Both the position numbers and the translations under genes were made by a program. Of a DNA stretch of 39,334 nucleotides, positions 31,534 through 38,705 are shown piece by piece. The DNA comes from a virus, in IMG/VR virus record IMGVR_UViG_3300019886_000143, positions 1 to 39,334 of that record; one strand, given 5' to 3'. Within the stretch, counting starts at the first letter, position 1, and each line of letters starts with the position of its first letter. The notes beneath the pieces were generated by a model, which ran no database searches, had not been told where the DNA came from, and saw nothing but the letters and a program-made list of their open reading frames with translations.

Positions 31534-31959
31534 TTAGCGCGCGCGGTCCGGATTGGGCCGTAAGATCATGGCAAATGCGTTCTTCTCCTGAATCTTCGCA
31601 TCTACCAATAACCGCACGCCGGTGAGCATCTCGGCGAAACGAGCTGCGTCGAGCTCTCGCAGCTTGGCTCCAAGCTCGGCCCATTCGGCGAGCGGTGATT
31701 CCGCATTCGAGCCGACGAGTGGGCGCCGGCTCTTCGCTTCGATCCTCACTAACTCGTCCTCGACACTGCGCAGCGATCCGATGCTGGCCTTCCCGGCCTT
31801 CAGACGGAACGCGGTCGCTCGTTCGATGCCGGCCTTCTTACAAAGCTCGACCCACTCTTGTCCGATGGCGTTCGCGCGCGCGACAACCTCGGCGACCTGC
31901 GCGGCCGTCGCGTGATTCTTCGGCACCGCGACGCCAGGGATCTCGCGTGGCTTCTCCAT
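31534..31959 (-). CDS. XRE-like phage repressor
   Basis: A 141-residue protein from ATG 31959 (AGGGAA about 6 bases before); a longer start at 32016 would read through an operator and is less likely. Residues ~33-72 form a helix-turn-helix (QEWVELCKKAGIERATAFRL) followed by a helical C-terminal part with WAELGAKLRELDAARFAEML, likely for dimerisation. There is no LexA-like peptidase domain, so RecA-dependent self-cleavage is not expected. It lies between two operator clusters, like cI in lambda. Confidence 0.7.
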   Translation of the reverse strand: MEKPREIPGVAVPKNHATAAQVAEVVARANAIGQEWVELCKKAGIERATAFRLKAGKASIGSLRSVEDELVRIEAKSRRPLVGSNAESPLAEWAELGAKLRELDAARFAEMLTGVRLLVDAKIQEKNAFAMILRPNPDRAR

Positions 31960-31987
31960 CGATTCCCTGATGGTAAAGCCCGCGCGC

Positions 31988-32036
31988 GTATCACTTCTGA
32001 GACCACCATCTTGCACTCGGTATCAGGGTCTGATAC
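31988..32036 (+). promoter_or_regulatory. Right operator/divergent promoter region
   Basis: Perfect site GTATCA-gggtc-TGATAC at 32020-32036 and a degenerate GTATCA-cttc-TGAGAC at 31988-32003. They lie between the repressor start and the Cro-like gene, so both promoters would be covered. TTGCAC (32011-32016) and GATACT (32032-32037) might be a weak rightward promoter with the -10 inside the operator; this is tentative. Confidence 0.65.
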
Positions 32037-32044
32037 TTGAGTGG

Positions 32045-32239
32045 ATGATGTCTACAGGAAACCGCATCCAGGCTATCCGCGAGAAGCGGGGATGGAGCCG
32101 GGCTGACCTGGCGAAGAAGCTCGGTTGCACGCGGATGACCGTATGGCGTCTCGAAACAGGCGAGACGAGCCTACCTGCAGACGAGCTGCCTCGGGTCGCT
32201 CGTGTGCTCAAGGCCAAAGTGACCGAGCTGATCGCGTGA
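32045..32239 (+). CDS. Cro/CI-type helix-turn-helix regulator
   Basis: A 64-residue protein from ATG 32045 (ATG 32048 also possible). It is a full HTH_3 domain: IQAIREKRGWSRADLAKKLG, CTRMTVWRLETGETSLP, and VARVLKAKVTELI. The size and the divergent place next to a repressor fit a Cro-like protein that shuts repressor synthesis or early genes. The start lies 8 bases after the right operator. Confidence 0.8.
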   Translation: MMSTGNRIQAIREKRGWSRADLAKKLGCTRMTVWRLETGETSLPADELPRVARVLKAKVTELIA

Positions 32240-32241
32240 CG

Positions 32242-32661
32242 CTACAGACCGGGAGCGCCGAGGTGCTCGGACGGCGGAACGTTGAGGCACTTCTGTCGAG
32301 CCATCTCGAACAGCCCGTCGGCCTTCGCACCGATGTCGTTTCGTTCGTCGTTGAGTGCCGCGTGCAGAATCACGCCGGGGATGATGAACAGGGCGTAGGC
32401 GATGAACAGCCCAAAGTTGCGACCGCCGGTCTCGTAGTGCTGTCGAACGTCGATCGACTGTTGCGCAGCGAGCACCTCGCAGTTCTCGCTCGGCGACTCG
32501 GGTCGTCGGCAGTTCAGCTGTGGATCGTCGTCGCCGAGCTTCATCGAAGCACCTCCGAGCACCATGCCCTGTATCGAGCACTGCTCGCGCGGCCGAATCG
32601 GCAGCTCGGCCATGCACGAGGTCAGCGCCAACACGGTCACCACGCCCAGGATTCTTCTCAT
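32242..32661 (-). CDS. Membrane lipoprotein, candidate lysogenic-conversion gene
   Basis: A 139-residue protein on the strand opposite both neighbours. RILGVVTVLALTSC is a signal with a good lipobox (LTSC, C16). Several Cys follow, and a second hydrophobic stretch (FGLFIAYALFIIPGVILHAA, ~83-102) could be a transmembrane helix. Its place next to the regulators and its isolated orientation are typical of moron genes expressed in the lysogen, for example for superinfection exclusion. Function inferred. Confidence 0.6.
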   Translation of the reverse strand: MRRILGVVTVLALTSCMAELPIRPREQCSIQGMVLGGASMKLGDDDPQLNCRRPESPSENCEVLAAQQSIDVRQHYETGGRNFGLFIAYALFIIPGVILHAALNDERNDIGAKADGLFEMARQKCLNVPPSEHLGAPGL

Positions 32662-32682
32662 CGGCAGCCAGCGTAACGCACA

Positions 32683-32931
32683 ATGCCCATCGATCGCACA
32701 CGTCGGGATGCTCTCGCGCACGCTCTTTGTGCACGAATTTGTGATGACCGTCGCAGCGAGGACGAGCTCGTCGTGGCCGACAAGCTGCTCGGTCGCATCG
32801 AGCTCGGCGCCGATCGCTACGGCCCGCTCGATCTCTCGAAGGCGCGCGACTGGGATCGCGAGCTCGCCGAGGAGCTGCTCGACGTGCAGGTGTATCGCGC
32901 GATCGCGCAGACCCTGGGGCGTCGCGTATGA
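32683..32931 (+). CDS. Hypothetical early protein
   Basis: An 82-residue, charged helical protein. ELGADRYGPLDLSKARDWDR and ELAEELLDVQVYRAI recall small phage proteins of the MazG/dATP-dGTP pyrophosphohydrolase-like group, where acidic residues bind Mg; only the shape is similar and I do not claim the activity. Its stop overlaps a 15-residue leader frame by ATGA. Confidence 0.5.
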   Translation: MPIDRTRRDALAHALCARICDDRRSEDELVVADKLLGRIELGADRYGPLDLSKARDWDRELAEELLDVQVYRAIAQTLGRRV

Positions 32932-32975
32932 CCAGCTTTTTATTTGCTCGTGCGCGTCCGGAGTGTGGACGGTGA
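32928..32975 (+). CDS. 15-codon leader peptide before the helicase
   Basis: ATG at 32928 overlaps the previous stop (ATGA); the frame MTSFLFARARPECGR ends in a TGA that overlaps the helicase GTG (GTGA). It thus forms a translational bridge between the two genes. GGAG at 32960-32963 within it serves the helicase start 8 bases later. A regulatory or purely coupling role is inferred. Confidence 0.35.
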   Translation: MTSFLFARARPECGR

Positions 32976-34573
32976 GCGCATCTATCACGTCGATCCGTCC
33001 GCGGACATTGCCGCACAACCTCGACGCGGAAGCCTCCGTGCTCGGCGGCGTCATCCTCGACAACAAGATACTTGCGGGCCTCGACATGCTCGCGACCCAC
33101 TCGTTTTACGATCCGAGACATCGCGTCACGTGGGACGCGATGCGCAATCTCCAAAGCGCCGGCCAACCGATTGACGTCGTGACGCTCGAGGCCGAGGTCG
33201 CTCGGATGGGCAAGCTCGACGCCCTCGGCGGGATGGCGTTCTTCGGCGAGATCGCGATGCGATGCCCAACGCCCGACAACGTGCTCGCGTACGCGCGGAT
33301 CATTCGCGATCACGCGCTGATTCGCGAATCTGCACTCACCGGCGCCCGCATGGTCGAGCGCGCGTACGACTGGGAATATTCGGCAGACGAATTTCTCGGC
33401 GAGCACCTCGCGGACATCCAACGGATCGAGCGCGAGTATCGCGAGGCGAACGAGAAGCTGCCGATCATCACGATCGAGGACACGCTCGACGAGAACGAGC
33501 GCCTCGCGCGAACGCCGATCTTCGAGACGCCATTCCCTGAGCTCAACAAGGCGCTCGGGTTCGGCGGTCTTCTCGGCGGTCAGGTCTACTACCTCGCCGG
33601 CGGCACGGGCTTCGGCAAGACGAGTTGGATCGCGACGGTCGTGCGTGCGCACGCCGAAGCCGGTAGGCCGGCTCTCATCGCGTTCTGGGAGATGTTCGGC
33701 GGCTACTACACCGCTCGCATGTCGGCTCCGATCCTCGGGGTGCCGGCGACGCAGATCCTGCGCGGACATGTCGAGCGTCGAAGCATTTCGAATGTGTTTA
33801 GCGCGATGCCGGGCTCGATCGAGATGCTCGATTCGCCGTCGATGTCGGTGCTTCGTCGAACGGTCGAGCGAACAATCAGACTCGGCCGCGGTGCGCCGCT
33901 GATCGTCGTCGACTACATCCAGCTCCTCGGCGAGAAGGTGATGGCGACGATGCAGCGGCCCGATCCGCGCGTCGCCGCGGGGATGGCGAGCGCCGGACTC
34001 CGCGCGCTCGCGAAGGAGACCGGCTGCGCGATCATCGCGGTGTCGGCAGCCGGACGATCAGCGTCGAAGGATCTCAACAAGGACGTCCGGAAGCATCCGC
34101 CGCGTGACCTGATCGCCGCGTCGCGCGAGAGCGGATCGATCGAGTTCGATGGCGCCGGCGTGATCGTGCTCTCGATGCTCGATGAGATGGACGGCGACGA
34201 GCACATCGCGACGATGACTGTCGCGAAGGCGCGGTTCGGGATGACCTGCCACATTGATTCGAGGTTCGGCGGTCACTCCGGCGGCTGGCGAGAAATCGGT
34301 CGCGTTCAGAAGGTGACAACGATCGATTCGAAGCGGGACGACGGCTCCTTCCGACAGGAGATCCTGGCCGCCATCAAGAAGGCCGGCGGCATCGCTTCGA
34401 AGAACAAGATCTCGAAGCTCATCGGCCGCAACAAGACGTCCGTCTTGAGCGAGGTCGACGTGATGATCGATGCCGGGATCGTCATCTCCACGAGCGGCGG
34501 AATCTCGGTCGCCCAAGTGGTTCCGGAGGTGGTTCCAGCCCTTCTTCAGACCGCGATGCTGGAGTCCCAATGA
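32972..34573 (+). CDS. DnaB-like replicative helicase
   Basis: A 533-residue protein from GTG 32972 with GGAG 8 bases before. N-terminal DnaB domain (LPHNLDAEASVLGGVILDNK, ~13-32), linker, then RecA-like domain with GGTGFGKTS (Walker A, 210-218), AFWEMFGGYYTARM, and PLIVVDYIQLLG (Walker B, D314). Unlike most DnaB proteins it carries an extra C-terminal winged-helix-like part (FRQEILAAIKKAGGIASKNK, then ISKLIGRNKTSVLSEVDVMI). No primase or loader gene was found. The 3' end of the gene contains two copies of the origin-like repeat. Confidence 0.85.
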   Translation: MSASITSIRPRTLPHNLDAEASVLGGVILDNKILAGLDMLATHSFYDPRHRVTWDAMRNLQSAGQPIDVVTLEAEVARMGKLDALGGMAFFGEIAMRCPTPDNVLAYARIIRDHALIRESALTGARMVERAYDWEYSADEFLGEHLADIQRIEREYREANEKLPIITIEDTLDENERLARTPIFETPFPELNKALGFGGLLGGQVYYLAGGTGFGKTSWIATVVRAHAEAGRPALIAFWEMFGGYYTARMSAPILGVPATQILRGHVERRSISNVFSAMPGSIEMLDSPSMSVLRRTVERTIRLGRGAPLIVVDYIQLLGEKVMATMQRPDPRVAAGMASAGLRALAKETGCAIIAVSAAGRSASKDLNKDVRKHPPRDLIAASRESGSIEFDGAGVIVLSMLDEMDGDEHIATMTVAKARFGMTCHIDSRFGGHSGGWREIGRVQKVTTIDSKRDDGSFRQEILAAIKKAGGIASKNKISKLIGRNKTSVLSEVDVMIDAGIVISTSGGISVAQVVPEVVPALLQTAMLESQ

Positions 34574-34893
34574 CTGCGCCTCAACTCGGTTTGTTCGAAA
34601 CGCCGAATAGTGAGGAGTTTCGCGGTTCCAAACCGGTTCCGGAACCACCTGGAACCACCGAGACCAGGTGGTTCCGGAACCACCTGCCGAATTCCTCAAT
34701 GATTCAAGGCGGTACAAGCATCGCCCTAAAGGGAACTGAAATCCTGGAACCACCTACCGAAAACAGACCCCTCTTGCAGGGGGAGAGTGATCGCTACGCT
34801 CTCTCCCCTGCTGATCAGAAGGGTCGTGGACCGGAACCGGACAGAAGCAGAGCTACCCCGGTTTCCACCTCCGGAACCACCTCCGGAACCACC
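34515..34893. repeat. GGAACCACC repeat array, candidate replication origin
   Basis: GGAACCACC(T) or its complement occurs at about 34515, 34527, 34641, 34651, 34666, 34676, 34746, 34873 and 34885, with partial copies (GGTTCC/GGAACC) at 34624, 34635 and 34833. 34666-34685 is a perfect 20-base palindrome (AGGTGGTTCC then its complement); 34641-34660 holds two direct copies head to tail, and the last two copies repeat at 12 bases. Between them lies a relatively A/T-rich piece (34688-34745). The array spans the end of the DnaB-like gene and the low-complexity N-terminus of the next helicase. Confidence 0.75.
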
Positions 34894-36471
34894 CCTCAAC
34901 TCCGCCCCTATCAGACCGCCGCGATCGAAGCGGTGGAGCGCGAGCTCGCCACCCATCGCAGCACCCTGCTCGTGCTTCCGACCGGCACCGGCAAGACGGT
35001 CGTCTTCGCGGAGCTCGCGCGTCGCGATGCGCTCGCCGGATCACGAACGCTCGTGCTCGCGCATCGCACCGAGCTGCTCGAGCAGGCCGCGCGAAAGCTC
35101 ACCGACGTCGGAGTCACGTCGAGCATCGACCAGGGTCAACGTATCGGCTCACGGTGGGCGCAGGTGGTCGTCGGTTCGGTGCCGACGCTGCGAGGAGCTC
35201 GCCTGCATCGCTACCCGCGCGACTTCTTCGCCAAGCTCGTGGTCGACGAGGCGCATCACTCCGCCGCGAAGAGCTACGGCAACATCCTCGAGTGGTTCAC
35301 CGGCGCGAAGGTCCTCGGCGTCACGGCCACGCCGGATCGCGCGGACGGCAAGGGCCTCGGCAAGATCTTCGAGACGCTCGCGTACTCGTACGAGATGCGA
35401 CGAGCGATCGCGGACGGCTTCTTGTCGCCGCTCCGAGCCAAGCGCGTGCTCGTGAAGGACATCAACCTCGCGGCGGTGAAGAATCGCGCCGGCGACTTCG
35501 CGCAGGACGAGCTCTCGAAGGTCCTCAACGATGCGAAGGCCGTCGTCGGCGTCGTGGTGCCGCTGCTCGAGATGGCGGACCGCCGTCGCACGCTCGTGTT
35601 CGGCGTCGACGTCGCGCACGCCAAGGCGATCGCGCAGGCGATCAACGATCGGCACCCGGGCAAGGCGATGGCGCTTGACGGAACCGCGAACGCCGTCGAG
35701 CGCGCCGCGGTGCTGGCGCTGTTCAAGCGCGGAGCGTTCCAGTTCCTGTGCAACTGCGCGCTATTCACGGAGGGCTTCGACGAGCCCAGCATCCAGTGTG
35801 TGGCGATGGCGCGGCCGACGCAGAGCCGCGTGCTGTACACGCAGATGCTCGGTCGCGGCACGCGGCTCTTCGAGGGCAAGACCGACTGCCTCGTGCTCGA
35901 CTTCGTCGGCAACAGCGGCAAGCACCGGCTGATCGGACCGGCGGATGCGCTCGCGGCCCGCGAGCTCGACGACAAGACCCGCGAGATCATCGAGAAGGAT
36001 CTCGACGGGCAGCAGGACCTCGAGGACGTGCTCGCGCATGCCGAGGAGGAGGCGAAGAAGAGATCCCGCCGCGTGAACGAGCTCGCGATCGCCGAGTACC
36101 GCACGCGCGAGGTCGATCTGTTCCTGGGCGACCACATGCCGGACGTCGACCTCGATTCGGACGCGGCTAAGCGCCCCATGACCGACGTCCAGCGCGCCGA
36201 GTTCGACCGTCTCAAGCTGGGCAAGCCTCCGCAGGGGTTCTCCGAGGCGGAGGCGCACGCAATGTTCCTCGCCGTACGGAAACGGCGGGCGCTCGGCCTG
36301 TGCACTGTGGCGCAAGCCAGAGCGTTAGAGCGGGCAGGGATCGACACCAAGGGCATGAAGTTCGAGCGGGCGAACGAGCTGATCATCAAGATCGTCGGCG
36401 CCAACGCGTGGGGCCAGCCGTGGCGTGTGTTCAGCGGCGCTCCCGAGTACCGGCCCGGGAGGCGCTCGTGA
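34570..36471 (+). CDS. SF2 DEAH helicase with sliding-clamp motif
   Basis: A 633-residue ATP-dependent helicase, ATGA-coupled to DnaB. Motifs: LRPYQTAAIEAV (~111), LPTGTGKT (136-143), VVDEAHHS (DEAH 226-229), VTATPDR (~251), and QMLGRGTRLFEG (~420). This is the UvsW/RecQ/type III restriction-like group used in fork remodelling or branch migration. Residues 1-110 are low-complexity and contain PQLGLFE at the start, a canonical bacterial beta-clamp binding motif. The coding DNA of this part holds most of the origin-like repeats. The C-terminus is helical (VRKRRALGLCTVAQARALER). Confidence 0.85.
   Translation: MTAPQLGLFETPNSEEFRGSKPVPEPPGTTETRWFRNHLPNSSMIQGGTSIALKGTEILEPPTENRPLLQGESDRYALSPADQKGRGPEPDRSRATPVSTSGTTSGTTPQLRPYQTAAIEAVERELATHRSTLLVLPTGTGKTVVFAELARRDALAGSRTLVLAHRTELLEQAARKLTDVGVTSSIDQGQRIGSRWAQVVVGSVPTLRGARLHRYPRDFFAKLVVDEAHHSAAKSYGNILEWFTGAKVLGVTATPDRADGKGLGKIFETLAYSYEMRRAIADGFLSPLRAKRVLVKDINLAAVKNRAGDFAQDELSKVLNDAKAVVGVVVPLLEMADRRRTLVFGVDVAHAKAIAQAINDRHPGKAMALDGTANAVERAAVLALFKRGAFQFLCNCALFTEGFDEPSIQCVAMARPTQSRVLYTQMLGRGTRLFEGKTDCLVLDFVGNSGKHRLIGPADALAARELDDKTREIIEKDLDGQQDLEDVLAHAEEEAKKRSRRVNELAIAEYRTREVDLFLGDHMPDVDLDSDAAKRPMTDVQRAEFDRLKLGKPPQGFSEAEAHAMFLAVRKRRALGLCTVAQARALERAGIDTKGMKFERANELIIKIVGANAWGQPWRVFSGAPEYRPGRRS
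34776..34811. other. Long hairpin within the origin-like region
   Basis: GCAGGGG-g-AGAG at 34776-34787 pairs with CTCTCCCCTGC at 34801-34811: 11 base pairs with one bulged G and a 13-base loop. It lies inside the helicase coding frame but in its low-complexity N-terminal part, so DNA- or RNA-level function is plausible, for example single-strand initiation. Confidence 0.5.
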
Positions 36472-37079
36472 AGAGCATGACGCCCAAGCAGATGGTCGCG
36501 GCGATCGCGAAGCTGCGTGCCGAGAACGCGCGGCTGAGGACGAAGCGCGCGAACGTTCTCGGCGGGAGCAAGGAGATCGACAGAGGCGGGTGGTGCTCGC
36601 CTCGCGCGTGGGCACAACGCGTCGGACCGTTCGATCACGATCCGTTCAGCAATCCGCGCTCGCACATCGTCAGCACGACGCGCTCGATGCTCGAGGACGG
36701 CGGCAACGGCCTGTTGAATCTCGACGCGGCCGGCTCCTGGCGCTGCGGAACGACGCGCGTGATCGGCTGCGCCGACGAGAACACGAGCACGTGGATACAA
36801 CCGCCGTACGAGATCGTGCTCGCGGCGATCGCGCACTACGGCCACACGCGGTTCTGCGCCTTGCTTCGCTTCGATCCTTCGACGGAGTGGTTTCGTCGGC
36901 TCTATCGCTTGACCGCGCTGGTGTGCGTCCCACGCCAGCGCATCGACTTCGAACCTCCGCCGGGCGTGAAGGCCTCGAAGAACCCTTTTCCGCACGCCCT
37001 TTACTACGCACGCGAGAGCGACGCCACGCCGGCCGTCCTTCGCGCGTGCGTCGCTTGGAGAACCGGCAATGGCACGTAG
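36468..37079 (+). CDS. Phage Dam-like N6-adenine methyltransferase
   Basis: A 203-residue protein from GTG 36468 (GTGA). It matches the phage Dam family layout: GGWCSPRAWAQRVGPFDHDP (start of SAM domain), NLDAAGSWRC, then STWIQPPYEIVL, where QPPY replaces the usual NPPY/DPPY, and ALLRFDPSTEWFRRLY, VPRQRIDFEPP. N6-methylation of adenine may protect phage DNA or mark it for packaging or replication. A second methylase (C5) lies at 24520. The Gln variant might alter activity. Confidence 0.7.
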   Translation: MKSMTPKQMVAAIAKLRAENARLRTKRANVLGGSKEIDRGGWCSPRAWAQRVGPFDHDPFSNPRSHIVSTTRSMLEDGGNGLLNLDAAGSWRCGTTRVIGCADENTSTWIQPPYEIVLAAIAHYGHTRFCALLRFDPSTEWFRRLYRLTALVCVPRQRIDFEPPPGVKASKNPFPHALYYARESDATPAVLRACVAWRTGNGT

Positions 37080-37512
37080 ACAGCTGCAGATCAAAGGCAC
37101 GGAACGCAAAGAACACCCCGAGGTCGAAACCGCGGCCGACTCGTATCGCGAGGCTCGCGACGATCGGATGGAGCTCACGAAGAAGGAGAAGCAGAAGAAG
37201 CTCGAGCTCATCGCCGTGATGCAGGCGCACAAGCTCAAGAAGTACAAGTTCGATGACTCCGAGGGCGAAGAGCTCTGCGTCGCGATCGAGGACAAGATCG
37301 ACGTCAGCGTTCGCAAGACCGGCGACACCGCGAGCGAGGTCGGTACCGGCGTCTCGTCGGGCGACGGTGAAACGGGCGGCATCTCGCAGGGCCTCATCGA
37401 CCAGGCGCTGAAGGCGCAGGACGACATGAACGTCGAGGAGACCGCGGGAGGCGACATCGTCGTTCCCGACAAGGCCGCGCCGAAGACCAAGCGCAAGGCG
37501 AAGAAGAAGTGA
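37069..37512 (+). CDS. Conserved phage helical protein
   Basis: A 147-residue protein, overlapping the methylase gene by 11 bases. The core (AADSYREARDDRMELTKKEK, then LIAVMQAHKLKKYKFDD) resembles a small family common in phage early regions. A Gly/Ser-rich linker and a Lys-rich end (TKRKAKKK) follow. Function unknown; DNA contact by the tail is possible. Confidence 0.5.
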   Translation: MARRQLQIKGTERKEHPEVETAADSYREARDDRMELTKKEKQKKLELIAVMQAHKLKKYKFDDSEGEELCVAIEDKIDVSVRKTGDTASEVGTGVSSGDGETGGISQGLIDQALKAQDDMNVEETAGGDIVVPDKAAPKTKRKAKKK

Positions 37513-37769
37513 GCGAAACCTCGGTCACGATCCATCTGGTTCCCGGCGACACGGCACCGCGCTACGACGGAGGCATCGTCGAGGCGGAGCTGCAGCACGT
37601 CACGATCACCGAACAGGGCACGCAAGCGCATCTGCCGATCGTGGACATCGTCGCCGTGTTGCCCGATGGCAACCGCGTCCTGATCGCCTGCACCGGTCGT
37701 GTCGTCAACATGATCAGCGCAGCCGTGAAGGGCGTGAACGTGCGCAACCACGGAGTCGCGGAACCATGA
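37509..37769 (+). CDS. Hypothetical protein
   Basis: An 86-residue, mainly beta protein from GTG 37509 (GTGA overlap) (SVTIHLVPGDTAPRYDGG, VDIVAVLPDGNRVLIACTGR). No signal or catalytic motif. Overlaps the next small gene by ATGA. Confidence 0.55.
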   Translation: MSETSVTIHLVPGDTAPRYDGGIVEAELQHVTITEQGTQAHLPIVDIVAVLPDGNRVLIACTGRVVNMISAAVKGVNVRNHGVAEP

Positions 37770-37924
37770 GCGATCCGGCCGACAAGGGAGCCGAGCGCGA
37801 GACTCGTCCGCATGCGTGCACCAAGCGCACGTGGTGCATCGAGCTCGTCGACCATGTCGGCCCGTGCATCGAGGTTCCGCGCGAGAAGCACACGACGCCG
37901 AACTACGGACCGAGGCGCGCATGA
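37766..37924 (+). CDS. Small Cys-containing protein
   Basis: A 52-residue frame from ATG 37766, coupled by ATGA on both sides, with HACTKRTWCIELVDHVGPCI giving three Cys and two His in 18 residues. A zinc-stabilised mini-domain is possible. Coding is supported by coupling only; no family recognised. Confidence 0.5.
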   Translation: MSDPADKGAERETRPHACTKRTWCIELVDHVGPCIEVPREKHTTPNYGPRRA

Positions 37925-38463
37925 TCCTCGGCGTCGACACCGGCAATCGCACGTTCGGGTGGGCCCGCTTCGATCATGAGAAGCGACGGTTTGATGGCAT
38001 CGGCGCGATCGAGCTGCCGAACGACAAGGCGCTGCAGAAGACCGACGACCAGGCCGATCGCGTGATCACGATCGGCGGACTGCTCGTGGACGTCGTGCGC
38101 GACTGCGACATCGTGGTCGTCGAGCGCATGAGCTTCCCGCCCGGCGGTCAGGTGCCGATCGCGCTCGGCTTCGCCGTCACGGTCGGCGTCGCTCGCGCGG
38201 CATCGCATCGGCCGGCGGTCTACACGGTCAAGCCGCAGACATGGCAGCGCGCGGTGCTGCCGAACAGCGGCAAGAAGGTTGATTACGAGGAGCTTGAGCT
38301 GCTGGTCGGCGAGTACGTGCGGCGCGATCAAGCATCGGCGATCGCGCTCGACTCGCTCGCTCCCGCGCTCCGCAACCACGCGCTAGATGCCGCGGCGATC
38401 GCGATGATGGGCGCGTTTCGCCTGAACGAGTGCCGACTCGTCAAGGAACGGGTGCTCGCATGA
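37921..38463 (+). CDS. ruvC: RuvC-like Holliday junction resolvase
   Basis: A 180-residue protein from ATG 37921. RNase H-like fold with MILGVDTGNRTFGWA (D6), IVVVERMSFPP (Glu at ~75), and NHALDAAAIAMMGAF (Asp at ~159) in the RuvC order. It cuts four-way junctions made by replication and recombination. A second structure-specific nuclease of the endonuclease VII family lies downstream if the molecule is circular. Confidence 0.75.
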   Translation: MILGVDTGNRTFGWARFDHEKRRFDGIGAIELPNDKALQKTDDQADRVITIGGLLVDVVRDCDIVVVERMSFPPGGQVPIALGFAVTVGVARAASHRPAVYTVKPQTWQRAVLPNSGKKVDYEELELLVGEYVRRDQASAIALDSLAPALRNHALDAAAIAMMGAFRLNECRLVKERVLA

Positions 38464-38705
38464 GCCGCGTCGATCGCAGGAAGCGTCACGCGACGGGCGT
38501 CATGGGTCGCAACGGCACCACGCCGATCGAGATCAAGAACCTTGAGCACGCGATCGCCGAGCTCACGAGCGCTCGCGAGGAGCTGATGCGCATCGATGCG
38601 GCGCAGCTCCGAGGTCTCGACCGCGTGCACGCTCGCGTCGAACCGATCGCGAGGCTCGTGCTCGTGCGCAGGTACATCGACGAGATCGCGAAAGGCGCCA
38701 CGTGA
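38460..38705 (+). CDS. Small basic helical protein
   Basis: An 81-residue protein, ATGA-coupled to ruvC. Basic N-terminus (SRVDRRKRHATGVMGRNG) and two helices (NLEHAIAELTSAREELMRID, RVHARVEPIARLVLVRRYID). Function unknown; DNA-binding plausible. Confidence 0.5.
   Translation: MSRVDRRKRHATGVMGRNGTTPIEIKNLEHAIAELTSAREELMRIDAAQLRGLDRVHARVEPIARLVLVRRYIDEIAKGAT

Noticed and set aside
35274-37952. 892-codon minus-strand open frame
   Set aside because: Ser/Arg/Ala-rich shadow of the SF2 helicase and methylase genes on the plus strand; no coherent motif.
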